From assembly GCA_023416455.1 (NCBI GenBank), contig JAEZHQ010000257.1:1-7635 (forward strand): a stretch of 7,635 nt of DNA. The letters run 5' to 3'. Both the position numbers and the translations under genes were made by a program. The DNA comes from Pseudomonadota bacterium. GTDB lineage: Bacteria > Pseudomonadota > Alphaproteobacteria > Azospirillales > Azospirillaceae. Every line of letters begins with the position of its first letter. Position 1 is the first letter of the stretch. Shown piece by piece: positions 1-6,861 of the stretch. The notes below the pieces were generated by a model. The model worked only from the letters and a program-made list of their open reading frames with translations, did not search any database and was not told where the DNA came from.

Positions 1-724
1 CGATGACCTTCTGGTGGCGGCGCTGGATCGAGCATTCGCGCTCGCCGAGGTAGAGCGCGGTGCCCTGCCCGTCGGCCAGCACCTGGATCTCGATGTGGCG
101 CGGCTGCTGGATGTACTTCTCGACGAAGACACGGTCGTCGGCGAAGGAGGAGCGCGCCTCGTTCTGGGCCGAGCGGAAGCCCTCGCGGGCCTCCTCGTCG
201 TTCCAGGCCACGCGCATTCCCTTGCCGCCGCCGCCGGCCGACGCCTTGATCATCACCGGGTAGCCGATGTCGCGGGCGATCGCCACCGCTTCCCCGTCGT
301 CGGCAATGACGCCGAGATAGCCGGGAACGGTGCTGACTCCGGCGGCCTTGGCCAGCTTCTTGGACTCGATCTTGTCGCCCATGGCCTGGATGGCGTGGGC
401 GTCGGGTCCGATGAAGGCGATGCCGGCCTTGGCCAGCGCCTCCTGGAACTCGCGCTTCTCCGACAGGAAGCCGTAGCCGGGATGGACGGCCTGGGCGCCG
501 GTCTTGCGGCAGGCATCGACGATGCGGTCGATCTGCAAATAGCTCTGCGCCGACGGGGCGGCGCCGATGTGGACGGCCTCGTCGGCCATCTCCACGTGCA
601 GGGCGTTCTTGTCGGCGTCGGAATAGACCGCCACCGTCTTGATGCCCATGCGGCGCGCCGTGCGGATGACGCGGCAGGCGATCTCGCCGCGGTTCGCGAT
701 CAGGATCTTGGAGAACAGGGTCAT
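1..724 (-). CDS. pccA: Propionyl-CoA carboxylase alpha subunit (biotin carboxylase), N-terminal part
   Basis: This gene is cut by the left edge; 241 codons are visible and no stop is reached. The product carries out ATP-dependent carboxylation of biotin, the first half-reaction of cytoplasmic propionyl-CoA carboxylase, which makes methylmalonyl-CoA. The visible protein starts MTLFSKILIANRGEIACRV, the classic biotin carboxylase N-terminal domain. HPGYGFLSE lies at residues 81-89, the ATP-grasp glycine-rich loop AGGGGKGM at 163-170, and ECSIQRRHQK near 230-239, with Cys231 and Lys239 matching the conserved E. coli AccC positions offset by one. The C-terminal BC and biotinyl (BCCP-like) domains should lie beyond the edge. 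The start ATG is 13 bases after the pccB stop, and a GAGGCG Shine-Dalgarno at 734-739 overlaps that stop, suggesting coupled translation. The motifs alone cannot separate pccA from accC or another acyl-CoA carboxylase subunit; I name it from the adjacent pccB and the absence of accB. Confidence 0.93.
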   Translation of the reverse strand, partial: MTLFSKILIANRGEIACRVIRTARRMGIKTVAVYSDADKNALHVEMADEAVHIGAAPSAQSYLQIDRIVDACRKTGAQAVHPGYGFLSEKREFQEALAKAGIAFIGPDAHAIQAMGDKIESKKLAKAAGVSTVPGYLGVIADDGEAVAIARDIGYPVMIKASAGGGGKGMRVAWNDEEAREGFRSAQNEARSSFADDRVFVEKYIQQPRHIEIQVLADGQGTALYLGERECSIQRRHQKVI

Positions 725-737
725 GGGCCGGCGCGCC

Positions 738-2270
<1,533 letters not shown>

Positions 2271-2344
2271 CAGGCGATTCCCACTAAGACGAGCAGCGGA
2301 AGGCGGCTGCCGTGGCGACACGATCCTTCACCGGAACGGGCTGG

Positions 2345-2372
2345 ATTATTCACAGGATTCGCAACAGGGCAA
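2345..2372 (-). promoter_or_regulatory. Candidate sigma-70-type promoter for pccB-pccA
   Basis: On the minus strand a -35-like TTGCCC (2372-2367) is followed after 16 bases by a -10-like AATAAT (2350-2345), five of six bases matching TATAAT. Transcription would begin near 2338 and give a leader of about 70 bases before the ATG at 2270. A TTGCGAAT box on the same strand (2364-2357) sits between the two hexamers, where a bound regulator could affect RNA polymerase directly. This is a pattern match by eye; the start site is not known. Confidence 0.45.
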
Positions 2373-2390
2373 TCGGCGGGGCGGGAAAAA

Positions 2391-2447
2391 CGTGCGAACT
2401 TGCGAATATCTTTGCGTACAGGCTACATGGTTTGCCATGTTTGCGAA
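2391..2447. promoter_or_regulatory. Cluster of TTTGCGAA-like boxes, probable PccR/ScfR operator
   Basis: Five octamers resembling TTTGCGAA lie in the same orientation: CGTGCGAA (2391-2398), CTTGCGAA (2399-2406), TTTGCGTA (2411-2418), TTTGCCAT (2431-2438) and TTTGCGAA (2440-2447). The second and third are separated by exactly four bases (TATC). That matches the TTTGCAAA-N4-TTTGCAAA arrangement reported as the PccR target upstream of pccB in Rhodobacter sphaeroides. A sixth copy in the opposite orientation is at 2357-2364. The cluster lies between the divergent pccB and regulator starts and could serve both promoters. The function is inferred from this similarity and the gene context. Confidence 0.62.
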
Positions 2448-2479
2448 CGCGCGCCGCCGGCCGGCGCGCCGCCGACCGC

Positions 2480-2485
2480 GGAGAT
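2480..2485 (+). promoter_or_regulatory. Ribosome binding site deciding the regulator start
   Basis: GGAGAT lies eight bases before the ATG at 2494. No comparable site precedes the upstream in-frame ATG at 2437, so the shorter reading is preferred. Confidence 0.6.
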
Positions 2486-2493
2486 CCCGGCCC

Positions 2494-3945
2494 ATGCAGA
2501 AAAAGCTCTTCCTCGGCTACAAGCTGCGCCGCCTGCGCGAGCAGCGCGGGCTGACCCAGGCGGCGCTGGCCAAGGCGCTGGATCTGTCGCCCAGCTACCT
2601 GAACCAGCTGGAGAACAACCAGCGCCCGCTGACCCTGCCGGTCCTCCTCCGGATCTCCGGCGTGTTCGAGATCGAGCTGGCCAATTTCCTGGAGGACGAG
2701 GAAAGCCGCCTCGTCGCCGACCTGCGCGAGGCTCTGGCCGACCCGCTGTTCGCCGGCGCCCCGCCCGGCAACGCCGAGCTGCGCAGCGCGGTCGGCTCCA
2801 GCCCCGAGCTGGCCCGCCGGGTGCTCAGCCTCCACCAGGCCTACCAGAAGCTGCACGAGCGGGTGCAGTCGCTGGCCGACAGCCTGTCCAACCGGGAGCA
2901 GGACGACCGCTTCGCCGGACCGCAGTTCCCCTACGAGGAGGTGCGCGACTACTTCCACTACTGCAACAACTACGTCGGCCCGCTGGACGAGGCGGCGGAG
3001 CGGCTGTGGGAGACCGAAAGGATCCATTCCGGCGCCCTGCTCAACGAGCTGGCGGCGCTGCTCAAGCGCCGCTTCGACGTGCGGGTGAAGATCGTCGCCG
3101 ACGACGCCGGGACGGCCATGCGCAGCTACGACGAGACCACCGGCACGCTGCGCCTGTCGGCCCTGCTCAACGGGCCGAGCCGGGCCTTCCACATGGCCCA
3201 TCAGATCGCCCTGCTGGGCTTCGCCGACACTATCGAGGATCTGGTCACCCAGGCCAGGTTCTCCAGCGAGGACGCCACCTCCATCTGCCGGGTCGGGCTT
3301 GCGAACTACTTCGCCGGCGCGCTGGTCATGCCCTACCGCGCCTTCGCCGCCCAGGCGCGGGCGCTGCGCCACGACGTCGAGCAGTTGCAAAGCCGCTTCG
3401 GGGCCAGCTTCGAGCAGGTCTGCCACCGGCTGTCCACCCTGCAACGGCCCGGCGCGCGCGGCCTGCCCTTCTATTTCGTGCGGGTGGACATGGCCGGGAA
3501 CATCACCAAGCGCCATTCCGCCACGCGCTTCCATTTCGCGCGTTTCGGCGGCGCCTGCCCGCTGTGGAACGTTCACGAGGCCTTCGCCCAGCCCGGCAAG
3601 ATCCTGGTGCAGTTCGCCCAGATGCCCGACCGCACCACCTACATCGGCATCGCCCGCACGGTGACCAAGCGCGGCGGCGCCTATCTGAAGCCGTCGCGCC
3701 AGTTTGCCGTCGGGCTGGGCTGCGAGGCGATCCACGCCGACCAGATCGTCTACGCCGCCGGCATCGACACGGCCAACGTGCAGGCCGCCGTGCCGATCGG
3801 CGTGAACTGCCGGATCTGCGAGCGCACCGACTGCCAGCAGCGCGCCTTCCCGCCCATCGGCAGCCAGCTGAGCGTGGACGAGCACCACCGCAGCTTCGTG
3901 CCCTACCTGTTCACGCAGGCCGGGCGGACCGGAGAAAGCGCGTGA
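2494..3945 (+). CDS. pccR: ScfR-family (short-chain fatty-acyl-CoA) XRE transcriptional regulator, PccR-like
   Basis: This complete 483-residue cytoplasmic DNA-binding protein probably senses an acyl-CoA and controls pccBA. Residues about 7-61 form an XRE/Cro-type helix-turn-helix (GLTQAALAKALDLSPSYLNQ, then LENNQRPL). A charged helical linker follows around 110-140. The middle is an IrrE/ImmA-like (DUF955-type) domain in which FHMAHQ at 232-237 stands where zinc peptidases have HExxH, so peptidase activity is unlikely. The C-terminal ScfR domain (DUF2083 type) has Cys410 and a conserved cysteine cluster C439-x2-C442-x4-C447 in CRICERTDC, followed by QRAFPP. The overall layout is that of RamB, MccR and PccR. 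I chose the ATG at 2494 because GGAGAT (2480-2485) is eight bases upstream; an in-frame ATG at 2437 would add an Arg-rich tail and overlap the operator boxes. The name pccR rests on the divergent pccB; a paralog acting on another acyl-CoA pathway is possible. Confidence 0.88.
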   Translation: MQKKLFLGYKLRRLREQRGLTQAALAKALDLSPSYLNQLENNQRPLTLPVLLRISGVFEIELANFLEDEESRLVADLREALADPLFAGAPPGNAELRSAVGSSPELARRVLSLHQAYQKLHERVQSLADSLSNREQDDRFAGPQFPYEEVRDYFHYCNNYVGPLDEAAERLWETERIHSGALLNELAALLKRRFDVRVKIVADDAGTAMRSYDETTGTLRLSALLNGPSRAFHMAHQIALLGFADTIEDLVTQARFSSEDATSICRVGLANYFAGALVMPYRAFAAQARALRHDVEQLQSRFGASFEQVCHRLSTLQRPGARGLPFYFVRVDMAGNITKRHSATRFHFARFGGACPLWNVHEAFAQPGKILVQFAQMPDRTTYIGIARTVTKRGGAYLKPSRQFAVGLGCEAIHADQIVYAAGIDTANVQAAVPIGVNCRICERTDCQQRAFPPIGSQLSVDEHHRSFVPYLFTQAGRTGESA

Positions 3946-4097
3946 CGCCCCCGCTGGCCCTGCGCTACGCTGGCCCACGGCCTTCCGGCAGGCCGACGGT
4001 CCGCGTGAAGGGCTCAGCCCGGCCGTTACCCAGCGCCATAACCTGACTTCCTGCCCGACGACGCGGACCCCCGGGCGGTTTGGGAAGGACGGTTCTC

Positions 4098-5279
4098 ATG
4101 CAGGACGACACCGGCCGCGCCGCGGCCGAAACCGCTTCGCTGCCACCGAACGCCAGCCTGGAGCATTTGAGGAAACAGGCCAAGCGGCGCCTCCGGGAGA
4201 TGCGCGCGACCGATCCCGACGCGACCTTGGCGACGGCGCAACGCGCCCTGGCGCGGGATTACGGCTTCCCGAGCTGGCGCCGGCTGAAGGCCCACCTCGA
4301 CTCCGTCCGCGGCTCCGACGACCTGCCGTCCCCCTGGGCCGAGCGGGTATCGGCCGAGGTCGCGGCCGCTCTGCGGCGCGGCGACCGCGATGCGGCGGAG
4401 CGGTCGGTCCGCCAGGCGCTGGAGCGTCATCCGGACGATGAGGAGCTGCTGGCCTATGCCGCCGACCTTGCGTTCGAACTCCGCGGCGACGCCGCCGCGG
4501 CCAGGGTGGTCTACGACCGCCTGCTGGTACGGCCGAACGCCGGCATCCTGACCCATTACGCGGCCTTCCTCGCCTCGGCCGGCGACGCCGACGCGGACGC
4601 CCTGGAGGACCTCCACCGGCGCGCCATCGCCATGGACGGCAGCAGCCCCGAGCAACTGGGCTTCGCACTCAACAACTACGCCGGGTTCCTGGAGCGCCGC
4701 CGCAAGGACCCCGGCGGGGCGGAGCGGCTGCTCCGCCGGGCGGCGGCGCTCGACCACCCTCATCCGCGGGTCAAGGCGGGCCATCTCGGAATGTGCGGCG
4801 CCTTCCTGTGGCGGCACGGCCGGGCCGGAGAGGCCGAGGATTTCTACCGCCGCGCCCGCGCCCTCTCCCGCAAGGAGGGGCTCACGGCGCTGGAGTTCGC
4901 CGGCCTGCTGACCGCGACCGGCCGGACCGGCGAAGGGCTGGATCTGGTCCGGGAAGCCCTGGCTTCGCCGAGCCTCGCCGCCTTGTACGATCCGACGGTC
5001 CCCGCGATGGTCGGCTGCTTCCTCGTCTACGCCCACGGCGCGCCGCCGCGGCGGGCCGGGGCGCTGCGCCACCTCAAGGCGGCCCTGTCAGGACGGGACA
5101 AGGATTGCCGCGGCCCGATGGACCTGCACCCGAACGCCAAAGCGGCGGCGGCGGCCGGGCACCCCGCCCCTGGCCTGCTCCGCGCCCTGGCCGATCTGCT
5201 GTCGGACGGTGCGGCGGCCAACCCGGCGGGCGCGGCGGCCGCCCTCGCCCGCCATCCCGCCTGGACATCCGGGGCGTGA
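4098..5279 (+). CDS. TPR-like repeat protein with SLEHLRKQAK-type N-terminal module, function unknown
   Basis: This 393-residue protein has no signal peptide or membrane segment that I can see. Residues about 15-68 (LPPNASLEHLRKQAKRRL through YGFPSWRRLKAHLD) form a short module known to me from the N-termini of many bacterial ankyrin-repeat and hypothetical proteins; its role is unknown. From about 80 to 320 the chain is a run of helical pairs with tetratricopeptide-like features: RGDRDAAERSVRQALERHPDD, GDAAAARVVYDRLL, GAERLLRRAAALDHPHPRVKAG and GRAGEAEDFYRRARALSRKEG. This suggests a protein-protein interaction scaffold. The last 50 residues are Ala-rich. The ATG at 4098 has AAGGA at 4085-4089 eight bases upstream; a TTG at 4080 in the same frame is less likely. 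It follows the regulator by 152 bases in the same direction, with no convincing terminator between, so read-through is possible. The physiological role cannot be told from the sequence. Confidence 0.82.
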   Translation: MQDDTGRAAAETASLPPNASLEHLRKQAKRRLREMRATDPDATLATAQRALARDYGFPSWRRLKAHLDSVRGSDDLPSPWAERVSAEVAAALRRGDRDAAERSVRQALERHPDDEELLAYAADLAFELRGDAAAARVVYDRLLVRPNAGILTHYAAFLASAGDADADALEDLHRRAIAMDGSSPEQLGFALNNYAGFLERRRKDPGGAERLLRRAAALDHPHPRVKAGHLGMCGAFLWRHGRAGEAEDFYRRARALSRKEGLTALEFAGLLTATGRTGEGLDLVREALASPSLAALYDPTVPAMVGCFLVYAHGAPPRRAGALRHLKAALSGRDKDCRGPMDLHPNAKAAAAAGHPAPGLLRALADLLSDGAAANPAGAAAALARHPAWTSGA

Positions 5280-5290
5280 TGCGGTTTCGA

Positions 5291-5337
5291 ATGGATGGCG
5301 AGCCACGATGGACGCCAAAGGCAAGCTCGCCATCCAT
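5291..5337. repeat. 13-bp perfect inverted repeat downstream of the TPR-like gene
   Basis: ATGGATGGCGAGC (5291-5303) and GCTCGCCATCCAT (5325-5337) are perfect reverse complements separated by 21 bases. The loop itself holds a small GCC-AAA-GGC hairpin (5314-5322). The structure starts 12 bases after the stop of the upstream gene, so a transcript end or 3' stabilising hairpin is plausible. There is no T-run after it, so it is not a standard intrinsic terminator. Confidence 0.65.
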
Positions 5338-5413
5338 CGGGCAAGAAAGCTCGTTCATCTCCACCAAATAGGAGAGCCAAGGACCACACTGCATTGCTCC
5401 CGCACGGCAATAC
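5338..5413. other. Short intergenic stretch before the insertion sequence
   Basis: No gene or convincing RNA is visible here. Base composition is less GC-rich than the flanking genes. A weak inverted pair ATTGC/GCAAT (5393-5397 and 5407-5411) adjoins the proposed left end of the insertion sequence. Together with the hairpin before it, this is what remains of the site into which the element inserted. Confidence 0.4.
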
Positions 5414-5430
5414 TGTAAGTACTACCCGTA

Positions 5431-5494
5431 AGCTCCCCAAAAGCGCTGAACGAAAATTCCCCAGCCCAGCCTGACATTCGCCAATTCAGCGTGA
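5431..5494 (+). repeat. Degenerate 20-bp tandem repeats at the IS left end
   Basis: AATTCCCCAGCCCAGCCTGA (5455-5474) and CATTCGCCAATTCAGCGTGA (5475-5494) are head to tail and share 14 of 20 bases. A related copy, AGCTCCCCAAAAGCGCTGA, lies at 5431-5449. A partial further copy, TTGCCCAGCG, begins at 5495. Multiple terminal repeats of about this size are characteristic of IS21-family ends and are thought to bind the transposase; that role here is inferred. Confidence 0.6.
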
Positions 5495-5496
5495 TT

Positions 5497-5530
5497 GCCC
5501 AGCGCCCGGGGCGCGCCCCGGGCGCTGGGC
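5497..5530. repeat. Perfect 34-bp GC-only-core palindrome upstream of istA
   Basis: The left arm GCCCAGCGCCCGGGGCG (5497-5513) is followed immediately by its exact reverse complement (5514-5530), with no spacer. In RNA two flanking U-G wobble pairs could extend it to 38 bases. It lies inside the element between the terminal repeats and istA. It may form a strong hairpin that blocks transcription entering from outside, or serve as a dimeric protein site. There is no T-run after it. Confidence 0.7.
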
Positions 5531-5543
5531 GGCCCCCCGATGC

Positions 5544-5572
5544 CCCATGATGCGGTCAGGCGTCATGGGAGG
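5544..5572 (+). promoter_or_regulatory. Hairpin overlapping the istA ribosome binding site
   Basis: CCCATGATGC (5544-5553) can pair with GCGTCATGGG (5560-5569) around a six-base loop, giving a ten-pair stem with one G-U pair. The 3' arm includes the first three bases of the istA Shine-Dalgarno GGGAGG (5567-5572). Folding would hide part of the site and lower istA translation, as seen for read-through transcripts of IS10 and IS50. The pairing is direct from the sequence; the regulatory role is inferred. Confidence 0.55.
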
Positions 5573-5577
5573 TGTCG

Positions 5578-6861
5578 GTGGTTACCCTTGGAGAGCTCGT
5601 CATGATTCTCGACCTTGCCCGGCAGGGGCTGAGCGTCTCTGCCATCGCGCGCCGCACCGGCCATGATCGCAAAACCATCCGCAAGTACATCGAGCGCGGC
5701 CTGGAGCCGCCCGTCTACAAGCCTCGCGAACCCGGGCCGTCGCTGATCCGGCCGTTCGACCCCTACCTGCGCGAGCGCGTCGAACGCTTCCCCGAGCTGA
5801 CCGGCCGCCGTCTGTGGCGCGAACTGTGCGACCGCGGCTTCACCGGCGCCTATTCCACCGTGACGGAGTTCCTGCGCACCGTTCGCCCGGCCCGGCCGAC
5901 GGTCTTTGAGCGCCGCTTCGAGACACCGCCCGGAAAGCAGGCTCAGGTCGACTTCGCCTTCTTCAAGACCACCTTCACCGACGAGCCCGAGGCGGAGCGG
6001 ATCGTCTGGCTGTTCTCCATGGTGCTCGGCCACAGCCGCATGATGTGGGCTCGCTTCGTCGCCCGCCAGGACCTGCCGACCGTGCTGCGCTGTCACATCG
6101 CCGCCTTCGAAGCGTTCGGCGGCGCGCCCGAGCAGATCCTCTACGATCGCATGAAGACCGCCGTGCTCGGCGAGGCCGAGGACCCGGACCAGCCGGGCAA
6201 GGGCATCGCCTACAATCCCAAGCTCCTCGACCTGGCCGCCCACTACGGCTTCCTGCCCAAGGCCTGCAGGCCCTACCGCGCCAAGACCAAGGGCAAGGTC
6301 GAGCGGCCCTTCCGCTACGTGCGCGAAGACTTCTTCCTGGCCCGCAGCTTCCGCACCCTCGACGACCTGAACGCCCAGTTCACCCAGTGGCTGGATCAGG
6401 TCGCCAACGTCCGCCGGCACGCCACCACCCAGCGCGTCGTCGTCGAGCATTTCGCCGAGGAGAAGGCGCACCTCAAGCCCTTGCCGGCCGGCCCGTTCAA
6501 CAGCGTGCTCGCCCTGGAGCGCCGGGTCACCCGCGAAGGCATGGTCTCGGTCGGCGGCAATCTCTACTCCGTGCCCGACTGCACCCGCCGGCGCACCGTG
6601 GAGGTGCAGCTCACCGCCGACACGGTGACCATCCTGGAGGACGGCGCCCCCATCGCCACCCACCCGGCGCTGGACGGGCGCGGCCAGCGGCTCATCGCTT
6701 CCGGTCACCGCACCCAGCCCCCGCCGGCCAACAGCCAGACCCCCAGGGACAGCGCCGCCCCCGCACCCCAGCCGCCGGGCGACAGCGTCACGCCGCGCTC
6801 GCTGGCCATCTACGATGCCATCGGCCGCCGCCTCGCCAGCCAGCCGGAGAGCATCCGATGA
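5578..6861 (+). CDS. istA: IS21-family transposase IstA
   Basis: This complete 427-residue DDE transposase acts on the element ends. An N-terminal helix-turn-helix (residues about 8-40, ILDLARQGLSVSAIARRTG then DRKTIRKY) should bind DNA. The RNase-H-like integrase core follows, with Asp125 in QAQVDFA, Asp190 in ILYDRMKTAV and Glu242 in KGKVERPF as the likely catalytic triad. The C-terminal beta-rich domain includes VSVGGNLYSVPD, a segment conserved in IstA, and the tail is Pro-rich. The length fits the shorter IstA subgroup and all motifs are present, so it looks functional. I prefer the GTG at 5578, five bases after GGGAGG (5567-5572); a GTG at 5572 overlaps that site, and the first ATG at 5602 would trim conserved residues. 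The stop overlaps the istB start. The upstream hairpin may restrain translation. Confidence 0.95.
   Translation: MVTLGELVMILDLARQGLSVSAIARRTGHDRKTIRKYIERGLEPPVYKPREPGPSLIRPFDPYLRERVERFPELTGRRLWRELCDRGFTGAYSTVTEFLRTVRPARPTVFERRFETPPGKQAQVDFAFFKTTFTDEPEAERIVWLFSMVLGHSRMMWARFVARQDLPTVLRCHIAAFEAFGGAPEQILYDRMKTAVLGEAEDPDQPGKGIAYNPKLLDLAAHYGFLPKACRPYRAKTKGKVERPFRYVREDFFLARSFRTLDDLNAQFTQWLDQVANVRRHATTQRVVVEHFAEEKAHLKPLPAGPFNSVLALERRVTREGMVSVGGNLYSVPDCTRRRTVEVQLTADTVTILEDGAPIATHPALDGRGQRLIASGHRTQPPPANSQTPRDSAAPAPQPPGDSVTPRSLAIYDAIGRRLASQPESIR

Noticed and set aside
2350..3978. A 542-codon minus-strand open frame opposite the regulator
   Set aside because: It is an antisense shadow of a clear HTH/ScfR protein and resembles no family.
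3946..4097. Small GC-rich inverted repeats (GGCCT/AGGCC and GGGCT/AGCCC) between the regulator and the TPR-like gene as a terminator
   Set aside because: The stems are only five bases long and no T-run follows; such pairs are expected by chance in GC-rich DNA.
5471..5499. CTGACA as a -35 element for an istA promoter
   Set aside because: No acceptable -10 hexamer lies 16-18 bases downstream, and the hexamer belongs to the tandem repeats.
5280..5571. A CRISPR array or RNA gene in the low-coding stretch before istA
   Set aside because: The repeats are few, degenerate and contiguous without unique spacers, and no tRNA-like or other RNA fold beyond simple hairpins is visible.
5547..5666. A 39-codon frame starting at ATG-ATG inside the istA leader and overlapping the istA start
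   Set aside because: There is no ribosome binding site before it and no recognisable sequence in the product. The ATGs are better explained as part of the hairpin arm.
5563..6708. A 381-codon minus-strand open frame opposite istA
   Set aside because: istA has a full set of transposase motifs in order; the antisense reading has none.
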